This document shows, piece by piece, positions 34,530-42,614 of a stretch of 43,888 bases of DNA (its first letter is position 1; each line of letters starts with the position of its first letter). Source of the DNA: Maricaulis sp. (GTDB lineage: Bacteria > Pseudomonadota > Alphaproteobacteria > Caulobacterales > Maricaulaceae); the NCBI RefSeq assembly GCF_015665295.1, contig NZ_JADFAJ010000011.1, forward strand, positions 85,652 through 129,539, in the 5' to 3' direction. The translations under genes and the position numbers were made by a program. The notes under the pieces were generated by a model. That model ran no database searches. It saw only the letters and a program-made list of their open reading frames with translations, and was not told the DNA's origin.

Positions 34530-37500
34530 CGCCGCCATTCACGAAGCGGGCCCGGAAGGGTTCCATGAAGGCGTCCAGCGTGTCGATCGAGGCGATGCGG
34601 GAGGCCATGTCAGTGAAGCGGACATTGCCCGGCGTGGCGTCGTCATTGGTCAACAGGCGAAAGGCCGCCGCATGGTCAGTTTCAGCCATGGCTTCGCCGT
34701 AGCGCTGGCCGAGCCGGACGGCGCTGGTCGCGTCGCGGGCCAGGCTGTAGGCGATGGCGGCGCGCAGAAGATCGTCTTCCTCGGTCGGGATCAGAGGTGC
34801 CGGATCGCTGAAGCGTGTATCCAGAATGCCTTCCAGCCGACGGCCGGCATTGCGCCAGTCGCGCTGCGTCCAGGCGACATCGGCGCGCAGGCGGTCGGCA
34901 GCATCGGACTGATCAGAGGCGATCAGCTCGAGCGCCTGTTCGGACCGACCCAGCTCTGACAGGGCGCGGGCCTCGAGCAGGTAGCGCTCGTCGACAAGGG
35001 CTTCCGGCAGACCGGCGACACGGGAGCGCCGGATCGTGTTGAGCGCATCTTCGTAGCGGCGGTCCATCAGGTAGACGATCGCCAGATCCGTCGCGACACG
35101 GGCCCGGGCGATCGGTTCGCGCAGCCGGTAATCGACCTGGTGCTGCAGGAGTTCGGAGGCCGGATCCAGCAGATCGAAGGCGATCAGGCGATCCGCAAGC
35201 CGCCGGATCATCCGGTCGCCATCGGTCCCGATGGGAGCAAGGTGCTGATACTGGTAGAAGATCGCCACAGCCTCGACCGGGTCCATCCGGTCCGCCTCGC
35301 CATCGAGGAAGAGGCGGCGGAAGATCGAGACCATGTCCTCGCCGATGCGGCGTCCGGCCTCGGAGCCCGGAAAGCGGGCCTGCGCGGTCGCCATGGTTTC
35401 AAGGCCTCCGGCAAAGTCGCCGGCCTGGACATAGAGCTCGCCCAGCGTGCGGACCGTCTCCAGCTCGATCGTATCGCCGCGCCAGCGGAAGCGCAGGTTT
35501 TCCAGGCTTTCGATGGCTTCATCGCGGCTGATCCGCTCATCGGCCAGCTGCAGCCGGTAAAGATCGAACAGGGCGCGTGCCTCGACTTCCGGATCGCCGG
35601 AATCGGCCAGCGCCTCAAGCCGGTCTATGGCCTGGTCGATATCGCCACTGGCCTCGGCCAGACGCGCGGCAACGTAATTGGCCTCGAGCCGCGACGGCTG
35701 GTCCGGGTCGCCGGTTTCAACCTCGTAGAGGAATGCCTGCGCGGCAGACGTATCGCCGAGCTCGAGCGCAGCGCGCGCCTGGGCCACATTGAATCGGGCC
35801 CGCCATTCCGGCGAATAGTGATAGGCGGTGGCGACGCCGGTGCTGAAGCGGCGGCGCGCGTCCTCCCAGCGCTCTTCCTCGACGGCAACCATGGCGCGCC
35901 ACAGGTCGGCGGCGGCATCCCGGGCGAGACCGGAATGGGCAAGGAAACCCTCGGCATCCTCAAGCCGGTGCATGCGGTAGCTGGCAACGCCCTGCAGGGC
36001 ACGGATGTGCGGATCATTGGCGAGCTCCGGCTCGGTGCCCAGTGCCAGCTCGATCATGCCGAGCGCTTCCGGTGCGAGATTGCGGGCGAGCAGGAAGCGG
36101 GCCAGGGCGATCTGCCCGTCCGTTCCGTCCTCCAGGGCCGCGCGGCGAAGGCGCGCCGACCACTCATCCGGGAAGGTGCCGTCGCCGCGCCAGGCGTCGA
36201 AATACATCAGGGCCGGCGACGAGATATTGGACAGGACCGACCCGTCCGTGTCGTTGCGGCCGGGTGTTGCGGCCGGGGTCAGATCAAGGCCGCTTGGCCG
36301 GCTGACCGCGACGCCGGCACCGATCAGCTCGATCTCGATATCCTCGGCGATTGCCTGCACGGCACCGCCCTGGGCGCTCGGCAGCAAGGCACCGCCGACA
36401 AAGTCACGACGGGCCGACAGGCCCTGGACCGGGCCCATGGCGGTGATCACACCGATCTGGTCACCCACCACCGGATCCTCGATCCAGCGGACCGCGTGCG
36501 CACTGGCCATATCCATCAGGATCCGGCCCGGCCGGTCACGGCGGGCGTCCCGCCGGACGATGATCGGGCGCGGCGGCGAATCGATGCGTTCGGACAGCAC
36601 AACAGTCCAGCGATTGCCGTCGAGACGGGCTTCGGCCTGGGAGGTCGAGGGCGCAATGATACGGGCCGCGACATAACCCTCGCCATTGACCCCGGCTGCA
36701 CTGCGCACGTGACGGCCATTGGTGGCGTCCAGTTCGCGCAGATCCAGCTCGGCATCCGCGTCGAAGACGATCCAGATCGCCTCGCCGCGCCGGAAAACCG
36801 CCATGCCGAGCGGTGCGGCCCAGTTGAAGTCAATCCGAAGGTCACCATTGAAATCAGAGACTTCCGCCCGCAACACGCCACTTTCCGGACGCGGATCAGC
36901 GGCGGCCAAAACAGGGTCGGACGCGACCGGCACCAAATCCGCGGGAACCGGCGATTCAACGGGCGCTTCCGCAAGCGTCACCGGCGCGTCGACCGGCGCG
37001 GGCGCAGTCGACGACGTCCCCGGGCGACGAACAGGTCCACCGCTGACAGGCTCGGCAACGGCGTCTTCGGCGGGCAGGTCTTCATCAGGGGTCTCGCCAT
37101 TGCTGGCGGCGGCGTCGGAGATATCGGCCAGCTCGGCCATCAAGGTCGCGGCATCGACGAAGGCAGGATCGGGCAGGTCGATCACGACCCGGCCATCCTC
37201 GCCCCAGGCCCGAACCTCGACGCCCGGCTCGACAACGAGCCCGAGCACAAATTCATCACCCTCACGGCGCGAAGTCAGCCGGTTCAGGAAGCGCGGCGGT
37301 GAGCCGGCCAGCCGGCTCAGATCGATCTCGGCGGGTTCCTCGAAACGGACTTCGGCGGCATTGCCGGTCTGGCTGACCTCGAAACCAACCTCGCGCGGCC
37401 ACAATAGCTCGATCCGGGTATATTCGGTCGCCTGGCCAACGCGATAACGTACCGGCAGCGCTTCCGCCGGTGGCGGTGGCGGTGGCGGCAGGGCCGCCTG

Positions 37501-37938
37501 TTCGGCCGCCAGGCGGGCCGCTTCAATTTCGCGCGCCTCGCGCGGCGAGACGATATCGGCCGGACGGGTTCCGCCGACCGGCACGAAATCGATCGCGACC
37601 TGGTCATAGCTGGACGAGGTATAGGCATCCACGGTCTGGTTGAGCGCGATCCGCAGGGTCGATCCGTCGGAATCCAGCCGCACCCGCGCGGCCAGCCCGG
37701 ACAGGTCGGCAACCAGCGTGGAGACATCGGCCTCCAGCGGCTCGCTGAGCCGGGCGATCAGGACGGTATGTTCAATATTGATATCGGCTGTCGGCAGCTG
37801 GTCAGCGACGCTGTCGGCATAGTCGATAACAAGGCGCAGGGAATTGTCGCCGCGCTCGACGCTCAGCCCTGCCGGCGTCTGGGCCAGCGCGGTCGAAGCC
37901 AGGAGCAGCGGCAGGAAGCTCCCGGCCAGACGGCCCAT
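34519..37938 (-). CDS. large secreted AMIN-like/TPR protein of the fliL operon
   Basis: A 1139-aa exported protein. The signal peptide is LAGSFLPLLLASTALAQ. Three beta-rich segments resembling AMIN-type domains follow (about residues 25-135, 170-270 and 370-470), for example NSLRLVIDYADSVADQLPTA. They are separated by Pro/Ala/Glu linkers, including a PPPPPPP run. The C-terminal half (about 590-1120) is helical TPR-like repeats. AMIN domains bind cell wall, so a periplasmic motor-scaffold role is plausible but inferred. Last gene after fliL-fliM-DUF6468-motE, 4 bp after motE. The start at 37938 is chosen for its signal peptide. Confidence 0.75.
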   Translation of the reverse strand: MGRLAGSFLPLLLASTALAQTPAGLSVERGDNSLRLVIDYADSVADQLPTADINIEHTVLIARLSEPLEADVSTLVADLSGLAARVRLDSDGSTLRIALNQTVDAYTSSSYDQVAIDFVPVGGTRPADIVSPREAREIEAARLAAEQAALPPPPPPPAEALPVRYRVGQATEYTRIELLWPREVGFEVSQTGNAAEVRFEEPAEIDLSRLAGSPPRFLNRLTSRREGDEFVLGLVVEPGVEVRAWGEDGRVVIDLPDPAFVDAATLMAELADISDAAASNGETPDEDLPAEDAVAEPVSGGPVRRPGTSSTAPAPVDAPVTLAEAPVESPVPADLVPVASDPVLAAADPRPESGVLRAEVSDFNGDLRIDFNWAAPLGMAVFRRGEAIWIVFDADAELDLRELDATNGRHVRSAAGVNGEGYVAARIIAPSTSQAEARLDGNRWTVVLSERIDSPPRPIIVRRDARRDRPGRILMDMASAHAVRWIEDPVVGDQIGVITAMGPVQGLSARRDFVGGALLPSAQGGAVQAIAEDIEIELIGAGVAVSRPSGLDLTPAATPGRNDTDGSVLSNISSPALMYFDAWRGDGTFPDEWSARLRRAALEDGTDGQIALARFLLARNLAPEALGMIELALGTEPELANDPHIRALQGVASYRMHRLEDAEGFLAHSGLARDAAADLWRAMVAVEEERWEDARRRFSTGVATAYHYSPEWRARFNVAQARAALELGDTSAAQAFLYEVETGDPDQPSRLEANYVAARLAEASGDIDQAIDRLEALADSGDPEVEARALFDLYRLQLADERISRDEAIESLENLRFRWRGDTIELETVRTLGELYVQAGDFAGGLETMATAQARFPGSEAGRRIGEDMVSIFRRLFLDGEADRMDPVEAVAIFYQYQHLAPIGTDGDRMIRRLADRLIAFDLLDPASELLQHQVDYRLREPIARARVATDLAIVYLMDRRYEDALNTIRRSRVAGLPEALVDERYLLEARALSELGRSEQALELIASDQSDAADRLRADVAWTQRDWRNAGRRLEGILDTRFSDPAPLIPTEEDDLLRAAIAYSLARDATSAVRLGQRYGEAMAETDHAAAFRLLTNDDATPGNVRFTDMASRIASIDTLDAFMEPFRARFVNGGGPS

Positions 37939-37942
37939 ATGT

Positions 37943-38671
37943 CTAGCCGCCGTCGGCAATCCGCGCCTCCAGCTCGGCCACGGTCTCCGGCAGGTTGGAT
38001 CGGCTCGCCATGCGCTCGGTGAGCGCGGCCGCGGCACCGGTATTCATCTCCGCCAGGATGGACCCGAAAACACGCTGCGACATGCGCGAGGCAATCTGCA
38101 GCTGGGTTTCCATGTCGAGGGTTGCGATCCGCTCGGACGCGTCACCCGGCTCCATCGCCGAATACCAGGCGACGATGACCGCCATGTCTTCATCCTCGCG
38201 CTCGGAAAGCTCGCCGGTCAGGCTTTCGACCTGGGTGCGCAGCTCGTTGAGCTCGGTGATCTTCGTGTCGACGCGCTGCTCCATGGCCAGCATCAGCGCC
38301 TCGCGGGTCTCCAGCTCGCGCTCCCGCGCATCGAGCTCGCTCGAGCGTTCGCGCAGGCGGTAGATGACTCGCTCTTCCTCGGCAGTGCGGACACCACTGG
38401 CGATACGTTCCGCGAAGGCTGCCGAGACGTCGGTCGGGCTGGGTGTCGGTTCGATCGGGGCCTGCGCAGCATGCTCGGCCGGCATGATCGGCGCATCGCT
38501 CTGCGTCGCCTCCCCATCCTCGGCCCGGGCTGCCTCGTCGACGGCAGCCATGGCACTGCCCTGGGCCTCCCACCAGTCGGCGGCGCCATTGGCGATCGAC
38601 AGGGTCTTGAGTCCCAGCAGGCCGCCCATCAGGACGGCGAGCACGGTGAGAAAGCGAAGGGGTTCGCGCAT
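37943..38671 (-). CDS. motE: MotE-family flagellar motor protein
   Basis: A 242-aa protein with one N-terminal signal/anchor helix (FLTVLAVLMGGLLGLKTLSIA) and an acidic linker. A coiled coil (residues about 95-165) follows, then a C-terminal MgtE-N-like domain (MAVIVAWYSAMEPGDASERIATLDMETQLQIASRMSQR). This layout is that of alphaproteobacterial MotE, described in Sinorhizobium as a periplasmic chaperone for a motor protein. Its client here could be the TPR protein immediately downstream. 4-bp spacing on both sides indicates tight coupling. Confidence 0.85.
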   Translation of the reverse strand: MREPLRFLTVLAVLMGGLLGLKTLSIANGAADWWEAQGSAMAAVDEAARAEDGEATQSDAPIMPAEHAAQAPIEPTPSPTDVSAAFAERIASGVRTAEEERVIYRLRERSSELDARERELETREALMLAMEQRVDTKITELNELRTQVESLTGELSEREDEDMAVIVAWYSAMEPGDASERIATLDMETQLQIASRMSQRVFGSILAEMNTGAAAALTERMASRSNLPETVAELEARIADGG

Positions 38672-38675
38672 GGCG

Positions 38676-39068
38676 CTACCTCACATCCTTGAGATCATTG
38701 ATGACGCGCGAACCGGCACCATCCGGGAAAATATCGGCGGCGCGGCGGCGCGGCGCACGGGGCTGGGCCATGCGATCGGCCTTGCGATCGGCACTGCCGG
38801 TCACCAGGCGCAGCTCGTCAGCCAGGCTCCGCGCTTCGTGGACGCGCTTTTCCAGCACATCGACAGACTGGGCAGTGGCGCGCTCGAGTGCGCCGAGGCT
38901 GGCCCGGGCCCGATCGGTTGCCTCATTGAGTGCGATCACCGATTCACGAACCCCGTCCTGGCCCTTCTTCAGAGCGCTGAGACGGCGATCGACGCGCCAG
39001 CACATGACGACAGCGACCACAAGCAAGGCGGCGACGAGACCTTCGAAAATCAGGGCGGCGAGTGTCAT
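38676..39068 (-). CDS. DUF6468 flagellar-operon membrane protein
   Basis: A 130-aa protein with one N-terminal transmembrane helix (LIFEGLVAALLVVAVVMCWRV) and then a helical coiled-coil region: RRLSALKKGQDGVRESVIALNEATDRARASLGALERAT. The C-terminus is basic. The pattern matches DUF6468, found in alphaproteobacterial flagellar operons after fliM; function is unknown. The start at 39068 overlaps the fliM stop by 4 bases (ATGA); an earlier in-frame ATG inside fliM is rejected. Confidence 0.8.
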   Translation of the reverse strand: MTLAALIFEGLVAALLVVAVVMCWRVDRRLSALKKGQDGVRESVIALNEATDRARASLGALERATAQSVDVLEKRVHEARSLADELRLVTGSADRKADRMAQPRAPRRRAADIFPDGAGSRVINDLKDVR

Positions 39069-40195
39069 GCAAACCTCATCATGGCTTTCTTCGCGCCCGG
39101 CGAGAGCGGTCCGCTCAGTCGCAGGGCAACATTGTGTCCGATACGGCCCATACGGCCGCGGGTCAGGGGAACCTGGCCGCAACGCAGCTCGACATCACTG
39201 GTCGGCGTCGCGTCCAGGAAAAGCGTGTCACCGACTTTCAGGTCAGCCACCGTGCCCAGCGAGACGCGCTGTTCGTCGAGCACGGCCTGGACTTCCATCT
39301 TGGTCGACCAGAGCTCGGTCGCCAGGTGACCTTCCCAGATATTATCACGTCCGAACTTTTCCCCCATGAACTGCTGGAGCAGCATCTTCCGGATCGGCTC
39401 CAGAGTGGCATAGGGCAGCAAGAGCTCGATTCGTCCGCCGCGGTCTTCCATGTCGATCCGCAGCTTGACGAGAATGGCGGCATTGGCCGGACGGGCGATC
39501 GCGGCAAAGCGCGGGTTGGTCTCGACACGCTCAAGGTCGAAATCGACTTCGGTCAGCGGCTGGAAAGCCTGTTTGGCATCCCCCAGCACCACTTCGATCA
39601 TGCGCTGCACCAGCATGCGCTCGATCGTGGTGTAGGGGCGCCCCTCGATCCGCATGGCCGAAGTACCGCGGCGACCGCCGAGCAGGACATCCACGATCGA
39701 GTAGATCAGGTTGGAGTCGACCGTCAGCAGACCGTAATTGTCGAGCTGCTGGGCCCGGAAAACCGCAAGAATGGCCGGCAGCGGGATCGAGTTGAGATAG
39801 TCGCCGAAACGGATCGACGAGATATTGTCGAGCGAGACCTCGACATTGTCCGAGGTGAAGTTGCGCAGTGAGGTCGTCATCAGGCGCACGAGGCGGTCGA
39901 AGACGATCTCGAGCATCGGCAGACGCTCGTAGGAGACCAGGGCGGAATTGATGATGGCGCGAATGCCCGACTTGTCGGCCGCATCATCATCGGACAGCGA
40001 GAAGCCCAGCAGGCTGTCGATCTCGTCCTGGTTGAGGATGCGTTCGGCGCCGCCACCGACCGTTGGAAGATCCTGGTCATCGTCCTCGGCGCCAACCATG
40101 GCTTCCCATTCGGACGCCAGGTCGAGGTCGTCTCCGTCCTCGGCCATGGCCTCCCATTCGGCCGCCAATGCATCTTGGTCCATATCGTCAGACAT
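39065..40195 (-). CDS. fliM: flagellar motor switch protein FliM
   Basis: FliM forms the C-ring middle and binds CheY-P to reverse rotation. The 376-aa protein has the standard middle domain (GIRAIINSALVSYERLPMLEIVFDRLVRL) and the C-terminal SpoA/FliN-like domain (LWSTKMEVQAVLDEQRVSLG). The CheY-binding helix LNQDEIDSLLGF sits at residues 54-65 rather than at the extreme N-terminus. It is preceded by an acidic extension with two copies of LA(A/S)EWEAM (residues 10-17 and 26-33). 29 bp after fliL. Confidence 0.96.
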   Translation of the reverse strand: MSDDMDQDALAAEWEAMAEDGDDLDLASEWEAMVGAEDDDQDLPTVGGGAERILNQDEIDSLLGFSLSDDDAADKSGIRAIINSALVSYERLPMLEIVFDRLVRLMTTSLRNFTSDNVEVSLDNISSIRFGDYLNSIPLPAILAVFRAQQLDNYGLLTVDSNLIYSIVDVLLGGRRGTSAMRIEGRPYTTIERMLVQRMIEVVLGDAKQAFQPLTEVDFDLERVETNPRFAAIARPANAAILVKLRIDMEDRGGRIELLLPYATLEPIRKMLLQQFMGEKFGRDNIWEGHLATELWSTKMEVQAVLDEQRVSLGTVADLKVGDTLFLDATPTSDVELRCGQVPLTRGRMGRIGHNVALRLSGPLSPGAKKAMMRFA

Positions 40196-40224
40196 GTGCG
40201 TGCTTTCCGTTGGTCCTGGCTGTC

Positions 40225-40788
40225 CTAGTCGACAATCATGAATTCCTGGATCCAGACCGCGTCGATCTCGGCCGGTTCAATGGCGAGATTGACCCGGCGC
40301 AACAGTTCCAGCTTGACGCGGTGCATGCCGGTCGACCCGTACAGGTCGTCCTCACGCAGCTCGCGCAGGAACATGATGAACTGGTCCATGATCGGGTCGA
40401 CATGCTCCTCGAGGATCGGGCCGAGATCGGCACGGCTCGACTCGAAGGTGATCTTCAGCTGAACGATGACCGGGCGACCGGTCGAGGACCGGATGTTCGT
40501 GGTGATGGTCTCTTCCGTCCCGTCACCCTCGCGCAGGTCATAATAATATACTTCTTCGCTGGCGTGGGCATCAGCCGCGCCGTGACCGTCTCCGGCCTCG
40601 CCATGACTGGCGTCCGCATGCTGTTCCTCATCGTCGCCTCCACCGGCAAACATCATGAAACCGCCTACGCCAGCGAGCAGCAGGATGAGGACAGGCAGAC
40701 CGATAAAAAGAACCAATTTCAATGGGTTCTTCTTCGGCTTTTCTTCGCCTTCGGCCTCGTCGTCGATGTCGTCGTTCTCATCAGCCAT
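40225..40788 (-). CDS. fliL: flagellar basal body-associated protein FliL
   Basis: A membrane protein at the flagellar motor that supports stator function. The 187-aa protein has an acidic cytoplasmic head and one transmembrane helix (LKLVLFIGLPVLILLLAGVG). A His/Asp-rich linker follows, then the FliL periplasmic domain (IVQLKITFESSRADLGPILEEHVDPIMDQ). First gene of a five-gene operon; two TTAA half-sites lie 37-56 bp upstream. Confidence 0.94.
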   Translation of the reverse strand: MADENDDIDDEAEGEEKPKKNPLKLVLFIGLPVLILLLAGVGGFMMFAGGGDDEEQHADASHGEAGDGHGAADAHASEEVYYYDLREGDGTEETITTNIRSSTGRPVIVQLKITFESSRADLGPILEEHVDPIMDQFIMFLRELREDDLYGSTGMHRVKLELLRRVNLAIEPAEIDAVWIQEFMIVD

Positions 40789-40824
40789 CTTCGGGCTCCC
40801 GTTCGGGGGAATCGCAGGGGCCTA

Positions 40825-40844
40825 TTAACGGCGAGCGCGGTTAA
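40825..40844. promoter_or_regulatory. paired TTAA half-sites upstream of fliL
   Basis: TTAA at 40825-40828 and 40841-40844, spaced by 12 bp rather than the CtrA-standard 7. Each sits in a CGTTAA/TTAACG context like CtrA half-sites. A GANTC (CcrM-type) site lies at 40809-40813. fliLM is a CtrA target in Caulobacter, but the spacing here makes this only a weak candidate. Confidence 0.3.
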
Positions 40845-40868
40845 CGTTTCGTAGTGATCGGACGCGAC

Positions 40869-40920
40869 CCGGCAACTTCTTCCCAGTGCTGTGACGGTCT
40901 TTGCCGGAAAGGCTTGCCGG
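40869..40920. promoter_or_regulatory. TTGCCGG repeats, candidate enhancer for the flgF promoter
   Basis: TTGCCGG occurs at 40901-40907 and 40914-40920 (13-bp period) and inverted as CCGGCAA at 40869-40875. They lie about 50-115 bp upstream of the sigma-54 promoter. Sigma-54 flagellar promoters in Caulobacter need FlbD-bound ftr elements at such distances. The identity as ftr sites is inferred. Confidence 0.45.
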
Positions 40921-40969
40921 TCTTTTGCCCACCCTCCCGTCAACCCTTTGTTTTCCATCAAAATTAACC

Positions 40970-40986
40970 TTGGCACGCCGCATGCA
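40970..40986 (+). promoter_or_regulatory. sigma-54 promoter of the flgF operon
   Basis: TTGGCACGCCGCATGCA fits the 17-base sigma-54 consensus YTGGCACGRNNNTTGCW with two mismatches. The -24 GG and -12 GC have correct spacing. Transcription would start about 12 bp downstream, near 40998, giving a leader of about 50 bases to the flgF ATG at 41051. Confidence 0.8.
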
Positions 40987-41050
40987 GCTTGTCGGGCAAC
41001 TGCCGCGCAATGACGACGGCGGACCCCAGGCTCCAGAAAGGAACCGCCCG

Positions 41051-41800
41051 ATGGACAACGCAATGATGATCGGCCTCTCGCGCCAGATGACCCTTCGCCG
41101 GTCTATGGATGTCGTGGCCAACAATATCGCCAACGCCAACACCGCCGGCTTCAAGGTTGAATCCCTGCTGCTGGAAAATCGCGCTGCGCCAACCGCCGAA
41201 CACGCCGACGGACCGTCGGACGTCCAGTTCGTGAACACGTGGGGCATGGCCCGTGATTTCCGCCAGGGTGAACTCGCCTTCACCGGCCGTGAATTCGATC
41301 TCGCGATCGACGGTGAGGGCTTTTTCGCCGTTGAAGCCAACGGCGCCGAGCAATTTACCCGCGACGGACGCTTCCGCCTCGACGGTGCCGGCCAGCTGGT
41401 TGCCTCCGACGGTGCACCGGTGCTGGATGCCGACACGCGCGGCCCCATCCTGATCGATGCCTCGCTCGGCCCGATCGAGTTCGTCGACGGCGGTGCCGTC
41501 GTACAGAATGGACAGCAGATCGGCCGGGTCGGCGTGTTCGAGATCGCCAATCGCGCCGAGATGTCCAAACAGGGCAATGGCCGTTACGTCATCCCGCCGA
41601 GCGACGATCCTGCGGACGCTCCCCAGCCCATTCTCGATCCGGGCGTGCGTCAGGGCTATGTCGAACAGTCCAACGTCCAGTCGATCCTCGAACTCACCGA
41701 CATGATGGCTGTCATGCGCAGCTACCAGTCCGTCTCGAAATTCCTTGAACAAGCAGAAGATCTGAGCAAGCGCGCCATCGAGCGCCTCGGCCGGATCTGA
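41051..41800 (+). CDS. flgF: flagellar proximal rod protein FlgF
   Basis: A rod subunit of 249 aa. The N-terminal motif is SMDVVANNIANANTAGFKVE. The central rod-family domain is ELAFTGREFDLAIDGEGFFAVEANGAEQFTRDGRF. The C-terminal block is YVEQSNVQSILELTDMMAVMRSYQSVSKFL. The start at 41051 has AAGGAA 8-10 bp upstream; an in-frame ATG 150 bp earlier lies upstream of the sigma-54 promoter and cannot be used. First gene of flgF-flgG-flgA-flgH. Confidence 0.95.
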   Translation: MDNAMMIGLSRQMTLRRSMDVVANNIANANTAGFKVESLLLENRAAPTAEHADGPSDVQFVNTWGMARDFRQGELAFTGREFDLAIDGEGFFAVEANGAEQFTRDGRFRLDGAGQLVASDGAPVLDADTRGPILIDASLGPIEFVDGGAVVQNGQQIGRVGVFEIANRAEMSKQGNGRYVIPPSDDPADAPQPILDPGVRQGYVEQSNVQSILELTDMMAVMRSYQSVSKFLEQAEDLSKRAIERLGRI

Positions 41801-41816
41801 TCGGAGGAGAACGAAT

Positions 41817-42602
41817 ATGCGTGCTCTCACCACCGCCGCCACCGGCATGCAGGCCCAACAGCTCAATGTCGAAGTGATCTCGAACAACCTGGCCAACATG
41901 AACACCACCGGGTTCAAGCGCCAGCGGGCCGAGTTCCAGGACCTGCTCTACCAGAACGTCCAGCAGATGGGCATGGATAGCTCCGACGCCGGCACCATCG
42001 TGCCGACCGGTGTCCAGGTCGGCCTGGGTGTCCAGACCGCCTCGATCTACCGCATCACCGAACAGGGCGCCCTGTCGAACACCGGCAACCCGTTTGACCT
42101 GGCGATCTCCGGCCATGGCTATTTCCGGGTCCAGATGCCCGACGGTTCGGACGGTTACACCCGCGCCGGCAATTTCTCGATCAGCCCGGAAGGCGAACTG
42201 GTCACGACCGACGGTTATACCGTTGCGCCGGGCATCGCCATTCCGCAGGGCTCGCGCGAAATCGCCATCAACGCCCAAGGCCAGGTGCAGGCGCTGATCG
42301 ATGGCCAGGTCGATCCGCAGACACTGGGTCAGCTCGAGCTGGCAACCTTCTTCAATGAAGCCGGCCTTGAAGCCCGCGGTGACAATATCTTCCTGGAAAC
42401 CGCCGCTTCGGGGGCAGCCGCCACCGGCACACCGGGTTCACCCGGCTTCGGTTCGGTCCGCCAGGGCTTTGTGGAAACCTCGAACGTCAATTCGGTGTCC
42501 GAGATCACCGCCCTGATCCAGGCGCAGCGCGCCTATGAAATGAATGCCCGCGTCATCACCGCTTCGGACGAGATGATGGCCGCTTCGTCCAACCTTCGCT
42601 AA
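41817..42602 (+). CDS. flgG: flagellar distal rod protein FlgG
   Basis: The distal rod of the basal body, 261 aa, the normal length. N-terminal MRALTTAATGMQAQQLNVE and ISNNLANMNTTGFKRQRAEF are diagnostic. The centre has FDLAISGHGYFRVQMPDG. The C-terminus has QGFVETSNVNSVSEITALIQ and QRAYEMNARVITASDEMM. Preceded by GGAGGAG at a good distance. It will run inside the P and L rings, whose L-ring gene flgH follows two genes later. Confidence 0.97.
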   Translation: MRALTTAATGMQAQQLNVEVISNNLANMNTTGFKRQRAEFQDLLYQNVQQMGMDSSDAGTIVPTGVQVGLGVQTASIYRITEQGALSNTGNPFDLAISGHGYFRVQMPDGSDGYTRAGNFSISPEGELVTTDGYTVAPGIAIPQGSREIAINAQGQVQALIDGQVDPQTLGQLELATFFNEAGLEARGDNIFLETAASGAAATGTPGSPGFGSVRQGFVETSNVNSVSEITALIQAQRAYEMNARVITASDEMMAASSNLR

Positions 42603-42614
42603 CGGGAGCGCTAG

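Noticed and set aside
35140-37302. A 720-codon plus-strand frame opposite the TPR gene
   Set aside because: Same codon-bias shadow effect; no signal peptide, domain or ribosome-binding site.
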